Below, piece by piece: positions 1 to 9,500 of a stretch of 64,000 nt of DNA. This stretch comes from a virus. The position numbers and the translations under genes were made by a program. The notes beneath the pieces are model-generated. The model was not told the origin of the DNA, searched no databases, and saw only the letters and a program-made list of their open reading frames with translations. Position 1 is the stretch's first letter, and each line of letters opens with the position of its first letter. Location of the stretch: the IMG/VR virus record IMGVR_UViG_3300037882_003354, positions 186,001-250,000 of that record. The stretch is one strand, 5' to 3'.

Positions 1-3000
1 CCGGCGGTGTTGTTGAGCAGTGCTTGGTAACCCAGAGCACTGTTCAGACTGCCAAGGGTGTTTGAGTATAGTGCAGAGTTGCCAATGGCCACGTTGTTGT
101 CGCCGGTGGTGTTACTGCGCAGTGAATCGGAACCCAGGGCAATATTACCGAATCCCGCAGTGTTTAAGGTCATGGCCAGACTTCCAATGGCTATATTTTT
201 ACAGCCAGCGGTGTTGCTACACAATGCACGTTTGCCTATGGCCGTGTTTTCATTGCCATGTGTATTTCTGAACAGTGCTCGCTCACCAATGGCTATATTG
301 TCGCAGCCGGTGACATTGCCGTAGAGTGCTCGGTATCCCTGGGCCACATTGTTGTTGCCGAGAGTGTTCAGTGCCAGAGACTGGTGCCCCTGGGCAATGT
401 TATTGACACCTGTGGTATTGCTGCATAATGTGCATGCACCGATGGCCACATTGCGGTTGCCCTGGGTATTGGCAGTTAAAGCCTGATGACCCAGTGCTGT
501 GTTAAACGAACCTTGGACGTTGGATTTTAACGAGTTGCATCCAATGGCTATGTTGTGTGATCCTGTTGTGTTGGCTGTTAGACCATAGGCTCCCAGTGCC
601 ACGTTGCCACCGCCGTCGGTGTTGCTGACCAATGCGCATCTGCCCAGCACCAGGTTGTCCTGGCCGGTCTGCGTCATGTTACCCGAGCAAAAGCCCACAC
701 TGATGTTGCCTAGGTTTGATGTGGTATATGCATACACCGCGCCCAGTACCACTGGTGTGGCTGCTGTGGATGTGCTACCAGCACCCCCTCCAGTAAATGG
801 GCTACCGTTGATGTATAATCCGGTGTCATCAACCTTGATACGCTCGGTGGTCCCTGCACCAATCAACACCGTGCCCACGCAATCAGCAGCGGCTGGCAGA
901 CTGCCAATCACAGTGTTGTTCACACCAGTGGTTATGGAACAGCCTGCCAGGGCGCCCACGGCTAGGTTGCCGCCGGTGGCATTGGCATTAAAGAGTGCGC
1001 GGCATCCCACGGCTGTGCTGTTGCAGCCAGTGGTGTTGCTTTTGAGTGCCCAGGTGCCCAGGGCTGTATTATTGTCACCAACAGTGTTGCTGCACATGGC
1101 TCGATAACCCTGTGCAACGTTGAAATTACCATCCCTATTTTTGTGTAGCGCATCGTAACCGATGGCCACGTTCAAGTTGCCAGTGGAGTTGCACCTCAGT
1201 GCATTTGCACCCAGGGCCACGTTGGCTTGGCCCGTGGTGTTGTCCAAGAGGGCATTCCAGCCCACAGCCACGTTAGATTGACCCGTGGTGTTGTTGTAGA
1301 GTGCACCGTAGCCCAGCGCAGTGTTCTGACTGCCAATGGTGTTTTCGCGCAGTGTACCGGCACCCACGGCTGTATTTTCCACTCCCACAGTGTTAGCGTA
1401 GAGTGCCCTGCTGCCCACAGCCACGTTGTCGTAGCCATTGGTGTTGCTGTAGAGTGCTGTGTAACCCTGGGCCGTGTTGCCCACGCCGGTGGTGTTGCCG
1501 TAGAGTGCTTGATAACCCTGGGCAGTATTGTTAATACCGCTGGTGTTGTTGGCCAGCGCGGCATTGCCCACGGCTATGTTGTTGTAGCCGGTGGTGTTGC
1601 CGTAGAGTGCATTCATACCTAGAGCAGTGTTGCCGGTGCCCATGGTGTTGTTGGTAAGTGCCGCCCGTCCAATGGCTGTATTGCCGTATCCTGCTGTGTT
1701 GCAGGTGAGTGCGCGATCGCCCACAGCAGTGTTCTGGCAACCGGTGGTGTTACGGTAGAGTGCACCGTAGCCCTGAGCTGTGTTATTACAGCCGGTGGTG
1801 TTGCAGAACAGTGCCAGTGTACCCTGAGCGGTGTTATTACAGCCGGTGGTATTTTTACACAGCGCCATGGCTCCCAGGGCCGTGTTGCATTGGCCAAAGG
1901 TATTACCATAGAGTGCTTGATGGCCCACGGCTACATTATAACAACCAGTGGTGTTGCATTTGAGTGCCAGTGATCCAATGGCCAGATTGCAACTGCCCAG
2001 GGTGTTATTGAATAATGCGCGACTGCCCAGGGCTATGTTGGAGCACCCTTGCGAGTTACTGTAGAGTGCTTCAGTGCCAATGGCAATGGTGCAACAACTG
2101 GTGTTACCGGCGGCGGAGTATTGCCCGGCTAGAGCAGCAAGACCAATGGCTATGTTGAGTGAGGCTTCACAACCATCTTGCATGGCACTTAGACCAATGG
2201 CTATGTTACAGTGGCCTGTACGATTTTTCTCGGCTGACCTAAAGCCCAGGCCTATGTTGTAGCAACCCTCGGTGTTGTAACCAAGCCCACCTATAGATAT
2301 ATTCCGGCTTCCCGCGGTGTTGCAGCCCAGTGCACCGTAGCCCAGGGCCACATTGTATTCGCCGTTGCTTTGATCGTACAACTGTCCGTAGAGTGCTTTG
2401 TTGCCAATGGCTACATTCTGTTTTCCTTGAGCAAAATGCAAGGCATTCAAGCCCACGGCCACGTTACAGCAGCCGGTCAGGTTAAAACTGAGCGCACCGC
2501 CGCCAATGGCCACATTGCCGTCTCCGGATGTATTGAATATATTAGTGAAACCGCCAATGCTCACGTTGTTGCAGGAGTTTATATTGAATCCGGAACCCCA
2601 GCCCAATGCCACACTGTCGCTAGCGGTGGGAAAGGGAAAGCCGGCGCCGGGTACAGTCCAGTTTTTAAAATAACCAGTGCAGCCGAACATGGTGCCCAGC
2701 AACTCGGGTTGTGCTTGTGGCACTAGACCGCCTGATCCAGTGAGTGGTTGGCCGTTGATGCACAGGCCATTGTTGTCCACCTTGATGCGTTCACAGATGC
2801 CAGCGCCTATGAGCACAGTGCATTCCAAACCAGGTGTACCGGGCAATGTACCAATGATGGTGTTGTTGACACCGGTAATCAGGTCGCAGCCTGCACAAGA
2901 TCCTATGGCAATATTACCACCAGTGGCAGTGGCATAGAAGAGTGCTGAGGCGCCGATGGCTATATTGCAGCAGCCGGAGATGTTGCTGTAAAGTGCACTT

Positions 3001-4136
3001 TTCCCCATGGCAGTATTGTTACTACCGCAAACGTTTTCGTAGAGTGCTTCATATCCCTGAGCCACATTGTTGTTACCGCCACGATTCATTTGAAGCGCGG
3101 ATATTCCCACAGCCACATTTGCGCATCCAGTGGTGTTACAGAGGAGCGCAAAATGTCCCTGAGCCACATTGAAATTGCCATAAGTATTGAAACGAAGTGA
3201 GCAGGCTCCCACGGCTGTATTACGGCATCCCGTGGTGTTGCCGCGGAGTGCACCTACACCCACGGCTGTGTTATAAAGGCCAACTGTATTACCAGCCAAT
3301 GCACTGGTGCCCACTGCTGTGTTGTTGCCGCCAGTGGTGTTACGGTAGAGTGCGTTGTACCCTTGCGCCGTGTTGCAGCCACCAAAAGTATTACTAGCGA
3401 GCGAGTTATTACCCACCGCCGTGTTCCAGTTACCAGAAGTGTTGCTGGTCAGCGAATTATGTCCAATTGCCACATTACAACAACCAGAAATATTATTACG
3501 AAGTGCCTGACCAACGGCTGTATTACGATTACCAACAGTGTTGTTACGAAGTGCAGCATAGCCGTGCGCCGTGTTGAAACAGCCAGTGGTGTTATCGCGA
3601 AGCGCCCAAGCACCCACAGCAGTGTTGCAGCCGCCGTTTACACTATGATTTGCCAGAGCGCACACGCCCACTGCCACGGTCAAGGCACCAGTCATGCTAT
3701 TGCCTGCACAATATCCCAGAGCGGTGATACTACCGGTACTGGTGGTGTATGCGTACACTGTGCCCAGAGTGGTGGGGGTGGCCGGGTTGGTGGTACCTGA
3801 CCCACCTGAGCCCACCAGCACTCCATTGGAATAGATGTTGCCGCCCACGTAAAGATCCAGCCCAACACCCAGACCTCCTCCAACAACCAGTGCACCAGTG
3901 GTGGTGCCCGTGGAGTTGGTGGTGTTTGACAGTGTCAGGGTGCTGGTGGTGGCCGTGGTCAGCACCGAGTTTCCGCCCACGGTTATGTTGCCAGTGGCAG
4001 TGACTGTGGTGACCACCTGAGGGCCGCTGTTGGTTATCAACCATCTTTGGGTTGCCTCATTCCAGGTGTAGATAACACCTGAAGTACTGGTGGAAACTTG
4101 ACCGTTGGTTGGATTTGCTGGATATAATGTTGCCAT
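1..4136 (-). CDS. Giant repeat-built tail fibre protein, 3' end beyond window
   Basis: The frame stays open from an ATG at 4136 to the left edge (1378 complete codons), so the gene is partial at its C-terminus. I read it codon by codon at several points and found no stop. Residues 1-130 carry an N-terminal region with the motif STGTTTGALVVGGGLGVG, shared with the two other large proteins downstream of 13.2 kb. The rest is about 60 tandem 17-residue units, consensus N-T-A-V-G-x-x-A-L-x-x-N-T-T-G-x-x, encoded by a 51-bp period. Two non-repeat linkers break it into three modules. Short repeats of this NTAxG type are typical of trimeric beta-helical fibre shafts; trimerisation here is inferred. 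Many units have Cys in the turn (TTGC). The role is probably host contact or a virion appendage. Weak Shine-Dalgarno (AAGAGA) 5' of the start; it follows the 663-aa gene by 15 nt, so probably the same operon. Confidence 0.8.
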   Translation of the reverse strand, partial: MATLYPANPTNGQVSTSTSGVIYTWNEATQRWLITNSGPQVVTTVTATGNITVGGNSVLTTATTSTLTLSNTTNSTGTTTGALVVGGGLGVGLDLYVGGNIYSNGVLVGSGGSGTTNPATPTTLGTVYAYTTSTGSITALGYCAGNSMTGALTVAVGVCALANHSVNGGCNTAVGAWALRDNTTGCFNTAHGYAALRNNTVGNRNTAVGQALRNNISGCCNVAIGHNSLTSNTSGNWNTAVGNNSLASNTFGGCNTAQGYNALYRNTTGGNNTAVGTSALAGNTVGLYNTAVGVGALRGNTTGCRNTAVGACSLRFNTYGNFNVAQGHFALLCNTTGCANVAVGISALQMNRGGNNNVAQGYEALYENVCGSNNTAMGKSALYSNISGCCNIAIGASALFYATATGGNIAIGSCAGCDLITGVNNTIIGTLPGTPGLECTVLIGAGICERIKVDNNGLCINGQPLTGSGGLVPQAQPELLGTMFGCTGYFKNWTVPGAGFPFPTASDSVALGWGSGFNINSCNNVSIGGFTNIFNTSGDGNVAIGGGALSFNLTGCCNVAVGLNALHFAQGKQNVAIGNKALYGQLYDQSNGEYNVALGYGALGCNTAGSRNISIGGLGYNTEGCYNIGLGFRSAEKNRTGHCNIAIGLSAMQDGCEASLNIAIGLAALAGQYSAAGNTSCCTIAIGTEALYSNSQGCSNIALGSRALFNNTLGSCNLAIGSLALKCNTTGCYNVAVGHQALYGNTFGQCNTALGAMALCKNTTGCNNTAQGTLALFCNTTGCNNTAQGYGALYRNTTGCQNTAVGDRALTCNTAGYGNTAIGRAALTNNTMGTGNTALGMNALYGNTTGYNNIAVGNAALANNTSGINNTAQGYQALYGNTTGVGNTAQGYTALYSNTNGYDNVAVGSRALYANTVGVENTAVGAGTLRENTIGSQNTALGYGALYNNTTGQSNVAVGWNALLDNTTGQANVALGANALRCNSTGNLNVAIGYDALHKNRDGNFNVAQGYRAMCSNTVGDNNTALGTWALKSNTTGCNSTAVGCRALFNANATGGNLAVGALAGCSITTGVNNTVIGSLPAAADCVGTVLIGAGTTERIKVDDTGLYINGSPFTGGGAGSTSTAATPVVLGAVYAYTTSNLGNISVGFCSGNMTQTGQDNLVLGRCALVSNTDGGGNVALGAYGLTANTTGSHNIAIGCNSLKSNVQGSFNTALGHQALTANTQGNRNVAIGACTLCSNTTGVNNIAQGHQSLALNTLGNNNVAQGYRALYGNVTGCDNIAIGERALFRNTHGNENTAIGKRALCSNTAGCKNIAIGSLAMTLNTAGFGNIALGSDSLRSNTTGDNNVAIGNSALYSNTLGSLNSALGYQALLNNTA
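3..3620 (-). repeat. 51-bp tandem repeat array (about 60 units)
   Basis: The units recur every 51 bp, for example at 19 and 70, and encode a 17-residue motif. A few units are 15, 16, 21 or 22 residues long. The array is interrupted by linkers near 670-950 and 2590-2900. It is diverged at DNA level and in frame throughout, so it is a protein-coding repeat and not a CRISPR or satellite. Confidence 0.9.
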
Positions 4137-4151
4137 GCGATTGATCTCTTA

Positions 4152-6143
4152 TTATATATTACTTATCTGTATCCAGAATGTGCTGGTGCCGTCCTTGATG
4201 TACTGTAGATATGCACCAAACACCGTGTCAACCCAAAAGTCCCCCACCCTGGGATCGGCTGGTGGGAAACCTGTATCGGTGGCCGTGAACTTGGGGGTGT
4301 ACAGCAGGTAGTTTTCCTGTGGATTTCCATCAGCACTGTACACTGATCCCGCAACACCCAGGCCACCAGCCACCGTCACGGCACCAGTGGTGGTGGATGT
4401 TGACGCAGCGGTGCTGATGACTGCCAGTTTGGCAGTGCTCAATTTGTCGTCAGCGGTGTTGAAATTTAGATTGAGGGAGGCGCTGATGGGCGAACTGTCG
4501 CCCACAGTGTTGTCAGCCAAGCCCAGATAGTAGGTGGTGTTGGTGACTGTGCCATTTATTTGAATCTCAGTGGTGGCCAGGCCAGCACCGTAAAAATTGC
4601 CGCGTACTGTGAGATCTTTCTCCACAATGAGGTTTTCGCTGATGGCCACACCACCCAGCACACTCACTGCGGCTATCAATTCATTCAGGTATACTTCGCC
4701 ACCACCGGTGTACTCCACATATCCAGAACTATCAAACAGACTGGTCAAATAACCGTCTGTATACAATACCAGTTGGTCAGGTGCCGGGACCTTGACAAAA
4801 AACTTAGGGCCGTTCAACTCTGTCAGACCCTCCACCCCAATGAAGGACACACTCTGTCCAGGTACTATTCCGTGCGGTTCCCGGGTGGTCACAATGGTGG
4901 CTGTGTTTCCCGGCACGCTCCGCTGTACGTCGTCTATAAGGGTCTTAAATGTCTGATCGGTTGCAGTGGTACCAAATCCCACACCCAGGTCGGTGTTCAT
5001 CTGTGTGTAACCGTAACCGTTATAATACAACATGGAACCGATGTTGATCTGGTTGTCCAGCCCATCCACCAGGTTGTCGCCACCTATGCTGATGTTGCTG
5101 TTACCACGTGTCATGTTGCTGGCCACGCTGTGACCCATGAAGAAATTATAACTGCCAGTGGTCAGGTTGGTGGCAATGTTATAACCCAGCAGGAAGTTTT
5201 CCTGACCGTCGATCAGGCTAATACCTGCATTGACACCAATGGCCACGTTGCTGTTCCATACTGTGGTCACATTAACCTTACCGCCACTCTGGTATGGTGG
5301 CAATGCCGAACCATCCAGCGGACTTAGGAAAATAATGTCGTTGTACAGTGCCAGTGTGGATGAATCCACCACAATCACATAAAATTTCTGTTCATTTAAC
5401 TCATCTGGTCCCACTATTTCTGTGACTACAATTCGAGTGCCAGTGGTAAGAGCATGGCCTGGTGAGGTGACCAACACCGGGCTACTTGTGGTAATGTTGG
5501 TGATAGTGGATACAAACAGATACTGGTATGTGCCGATGTTTTTAAGTGCACTGTCACCAATGGCTATGGTGTTTTCCACCCCAGTGCCTGAACTGATGGC
5601 ATATCTGCCAATGGCAATGTTCTTGATTGCGCTGCCCAGGCCATCCAGGGCACTGTGCCCAATCACTATGTTTTCCTGACCGTTGGCAAAGTCGTTGGTC
5701 TGTGTGGTTGCCACACCCTGGATCACAATGTTATTGACTTGTCCCTGTTCATAATTTTTCAATCCTTGGCCGATCAACAGGCCATTCACATGGATGTCTT
5801 CAGCAGTCCAAAGAGCACCACCTATGCCCACACCGCCCTCCACAGTCAATGCACCTGTGTCGGTGCTCACTGACATGACAGTGCCTCGCACCTGCACGTT
5901 GCTGGTACCAGTGCCAATGAACACAATGGGAGTATTGGGTAGGTTGTTATAAACAGTGCCCGAGTTCATTTCCAAGTTGCCCAAGCTGGAACGATAGGTG
6001 GTCACCAGTTTGTCGCTGGTGACCACAGTATAGCCCGTGCTGGTGTCAGGTGTGGCCGGCAACTGAGGTTGCGCGCCGGCCAGGTCAATATATTGACCGC
6101 TGCCACCAGTTCGTAGTGTTCTTCCGCTTAGTAGTGATGCCAT
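4152..6143 (-). CDS. Structural/fibre protein with NIAIG-type repeats, 663 aa
   Basis: Probably a virion appendage protein. Residues 1-60 are a unique head. Around residues 85-115 lies the motif TDTGALTVEGGVGIGGAL, and a second copy (STTTGAVTVAGGLGVAG) lies near residue 590. Between them are irregular units such as NIAIGRYAISSGTG and NVAIGVNAG that resemble the 17-residue repeats of the downstream giant fibre. The C-terminal 45 residues (GDFWVDT...YIKDGTSTFWIQ) look like a small terminal beta domain. The start at 6143 has a good AGAGGTG ribosome site. It lies between the 134-aa gene and the giant fibre on the same strand, with 16-nt gaps, which suggests one transcript. The exact place in the particle is unknown. 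Confidence 0.75.
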   Translation of the reverse strand: MASLLSGRTLRTGGSGQYIDLAGAQPQLPATPDTSTGYTVVTSDKLVTTYRSSLGNLEMNSGTVYNNLPNTPIVFIGTGTSNVQVRGTVMSVSTDTGALTVEGGVGIGGALWTAEDIHVNGLLIGQGLKNYEQGQVNNIVIQGVATTQTNDFANGQENIVIGHSALDGLGSAIKNIAIGRYAISSGTGVENTIAIGDSALKNIGTYQYLFVSTITNITTSSPVLVTSPGHALTTGTRIVVTEIVGPDELNEQKFYVIVVDSSTLALYNDIIFLSPLDGSALPPYQSGGKVNVTTVWNSNVAIGVNAGISLIDGQENFLLGYNIATNLTTGSYNFFMGHSVASNMTRGNSNISIGGDNLVDGLDNQINIGSMLYYNGYGYTQMNTDLGVGFGTTATDQTFKTLIDDVQRSVPGNTATIVTTREPHGIVPGQSVSFIGVEGLTELNGPKFFVKVPAPDQLVLYTDGYLTSLFDSSGYVEYTGGGEVYLNELIAAVSVLGGVAISENLIVEKDLTVRGNFYGAGLATTEIQINGTVTNTTYYLGLADNTVGDSSPISASLNLNFNTADDKLSTAKLAVISTAASTSTTTGAVTVAGGLGVAGSVYSADGNPQENYLLYTPKFTATDTGFPPADPRVGDFWVDTVFGAYLQYIKDGTSTFWIQISNI

Positions 6144-6159
6144 TTTACACCTCTATATA

Positions 6160-6564
6160 TTATTGGTTAGCTGTTTCTAATATACTCATCACCAATTGCA
6201 AGGTGCCGGTGGTGGCATTTTCAGGTTGGAAACACCGTATGCTGTCAAGTTCTTCAACGATCAGTTTGCCCGCCAGCACACTGGCTGCATCATTTGAAGG
6301 TATTTCAAATTCTTTTACCAAAAAGTTTGGCGTTTGGGGCAGTTGCAAGCCATTTCCCTGTGCGTCAGCAAGCACTCGTCGATTTCGGAAGTGGACTAGA
6401 CTGACCAGTTGTGATGCTGTGCTGACGTTGGATATCTGTGCCATGAGCACGATGGCTGTGGTGCCTACTGGGGCTGTATAAACAGTGGTCGCCGTGGTTG
6501 TCTCTATGCCCGTCAATACACGCGCAGTTTTTGTTTTAAATGTGTTTAATGGTATTAATGCCAT
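6160..6564 (-). CDS. Small structural-type protein of unknown function, 134 aa
   Basis: I chose the ATG at 6564 (MALIPLNT) because a Shine-Dalgarno AAAGGAAA sits 7 nt upstream and because the longer open frame would overlap the previous gene. The protein is a single beta-rich domain with the phrase VYTAPVGTTAIVLMAQISN, a pattern often seen in small phage virion proteins that follow fibre genes. No signal peptide, membrane segment or catalytic motif is visible. It lies between the 2190-aa and 663-aa structural genes, 13 nt after the stop of the first, so it is probably cotranscribed late and could be a virion or fibre-attachment protein. That function is inferred from position only. Confidence 0.65.
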   Translation of the reverse strand: MALIPLNTFKTKTARVLTGIETTTATTVYTAPVGTTAIVLMAQISNVSTASQLVSLVHFRNRRVLADAQGNGLQLPQTPNFLVKEFEIPSNDAASVLAGKLIVEELDSIRCFQPENATTGTLQLVMSILETANQ

Positions 6565-6577
6565 GATGTTTCCTTTA

Positions 6578-9500
6578 TTATCCGCCGGCTTCAATGGCTA
6601 ATATGAACGGAGTCATGTTAGCAAATAACGATTTAGTAAATGTTCGTCCAGATAGTACGCCAGTGGCTTGACTGATCACCAAGCCCGGTCCAATTCTAAA
6701 GTCACCATTCTGGTCAGTGCTGGTAAAGAACACCTTGCCAGTGTCCAACTGAACTGTTTCTTTTCCCTGCACAGGGTCAGCCAGTCCCACTTGTGGCAGA
6801 GCTCCGTAATCAGTACCGGCGCCCACATATTCAAACACATAACCAGATGCGCTGATATACGAACGTTGATAGAAATTCACATTGCAGCCATCTGGGAACA
6901 GATCAGTTCTTCTGACGGCTTCACCAAGATCCACCAGGTGGTGAGTGCGGTCTCTAGACCAGTAGCTCAGACCTGTGAACACGCTGTTGTAATTACCACC
7001 AGACTGCAAATCGTAAATCAATCTCCGCAAGATGAGTTTGAGGTCTCTGCGACACTTGACGTCATCATAGTCGGAAAAATTCAACCCTGGTCCAGCCAAT
7101 CCAGTGCTGCTGGATCCAATATAAGCACTGACTTCTGCTGCCAAGAAATCTAAATTTCGTTCTATCAGGGTTATGGCTGCCCCAGCGCCAGCAGGAATTG
7201 TGCCTGTCTTCAATCTCAATTTGCTGGTATCTGGAACTATTCCATTCGCCTGGGTAAAATCTGGTGCATCGATTATATCGTTGATGATTTTAAATCTTAG
7301 ATTGATAAACGGTGTAGCAGCCGCACCACCGCTGACCAGTAGATCTATTTGTTGCGTTGCAGTGGTCTGATAATAGTCCACAGAAGAGCTAGTATTATTA
7401 CTGATCACAAGGTTGGTCAAGGTGTTTAAATATACCAATGCAGCCAGATGATTTTCCACTTGATCGGGTGGTTGTACTAACGAAGCAGCAAGTGGTACCA
7501 ACGGGCTCGGGTCGCTGTATTCCAAACCATCCGCAGAAAGAATGTTAATTCCAGCCGGCTTGGGGTTTTCAGGATCAACTTTCACACTAATGGGATTCTC
7601 AGCTATGTTACTGCTCAACACCGTATAATAGGCGTTGCCGCAAAATAACAGAGTAAAATACCTGTCGTTTATTTGTCCGGGTTTGTTATCAGGATCCTGC
7701 CCGCCATTGGTCAATGCGTTGTTTAATGTCACGCTCCGATAGCCAATGTCAGTGACCACTGTACCCGAGGCAGCATACATCACTCCATTGGTGCCGGTCT
7801 GGGAGTTGTCTTGGTCCCTGATATAAACAGCATTGCCAACTGCAATACCTTCAGTATCAATTCCAGTGATGGTTATGGTGCCAGTATTCAATATACCAAT
7901 ATCAGGCAGGGCATTCAAGAAACCTGGGAAATTTTGTTCGTTACGGTAGGGACCCAGGTCACCGTTGAAATCACGAAATGCGTCCGGTGGCTCCACTTCC
8001 ATGACCAAGGATATGTGAGGGCGGTCAGCCGTGTCTGGCAGGAACACCTGAACCCTGGCATTGTTGGGCCAGAAACCGTTGGGATAATATTGATTGTCCC
8101 CTTCGTTCTCAATCTCGTCGATCTTGACCCCCGCCAGGTCGCGTTTGAACCTTGGTGGACTGTTGGGATATGCTCGGAATGCAGGGTTATAAATTGTGCC
8201 CGAGAATTTACGCTTGCCATAACCCTTGCTCAACAGGCAAATATCGCCAAAGTTGGCATTACTGTTGACGATGGACGCAATACCGCCGCTGTCAGTTTGC
8301 ACACCCACTGAGGAGAAGATGGTGAACACGGACACCAACTGGGCATAGCCGTCATTGGTGATATGAATTCCGCGGCCGCCTTGTGTCAACTGAGTATATG
8401 CGTCATACACGAATGACTGAATGGGCGAACGACTGCTGACCACTTTGCCATCCACCAGGCTGCCGCCCATGCCACCTATGGGGTCTACTTTTCGTTGATT
8501 CCAAGTGGTGGTCGTGTTGGTGTATGCCAAACTTAATTCTTCAACTTCAAAGTCACGCTTGGGGAACACCAAGACATCTCCAAAATACAGTGTGGCATTG
8601 TTGCCAAATCCTATGGTGGGGGTGTCCAGTCCAATCAAGAATGTTCCAGTAGTGGCCGAAGTCACACTGGTCACCCGAGTGGCTATTTTTGTATCCAGTC
8701 CGTTGATGCCAGTTAGTGAAAATAGTCCACCACCAGCATACACTGGCGGTGCGTATAATGGCCCACGCTCAATGATGGTGGTGATGATGCTAAAATTACG
8801 CATTATTGCCTGCTGCGGCATGTAATCACCACCGTACTGGAAGAAGGTGTTGATCACCTGCTTGGCCACAGTGCCTGTTTGTGGTGTCACTGGTTGGTTG
8901 GCAATGATCTGCAGTGCAATGTCCCTGGCATGATTGAGAGCCAGGGTGGTTGTGGTTTCCTGACCAGTGACATAATTGTACCCGGCGTTCCAATAGGAGA
9001 CTCCAGCCTCTATGGACTTCTGATTGCCACCCAGCAAGATGTCCTGACTCACTGCGTCAATAATTAGTCCGGTGTCTCTGTAACATTTTTCTTGGTTGTA
9101 GTTAAAAGAATTGGGATTCTCAGTATTATTGATATACTGTATGACTTCTGCTGCAATGAATGCCTTGTTGGCATTCAATATTTTAAAGGCGTTCATTGCC
9201 ATGCCTAGGTCGTCGGCAGCAACGAGCGAGATGGGGCGTAACGCTTGCGCTGCACCAGGGCCATCGTCGATTATGGTGTTAATTATATTAATTGCTGCAG
9301 CCAAGGCAGCTGCCGTGGCTGCATTGCTACTAACGAATGAAGAGGTGTTGGCTTGAAGTACAGTGGTTTGTAAAGGAACTATGACCCTATTTTGTATAAT
9401 GTCCCCAATAATGGTGGACATGTGTTCAAATGCGGCCACCGTTTGTGGTTGTTCGCCCTGGATAACTGAAGTAGAGGTGCTCAGATTATAATATGACAAT

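Noticed and set aside
1-3620. 51-bp periodic array as a CRISPR or DNA satellite
   Set aside because: There is no repeat/spacer pattern; units diverge like protein repeats and keep one frame across the whole region.
58-3800. Many plus-strand open frames of 60-167 codons within the first 4 kb
   Set aside because: They are antisense shadows of the 17-residue repeat gene; their Cys/Arg/Val-rich content simply mirrors the 51-bp repeat read backwards.
6160-6594. 144-aa version of the small gene starting at 6594
   Set aside because: It begins inside the preceding gene and lacks a ribosome site; AAAGGAAA marks the ATG at 6564.
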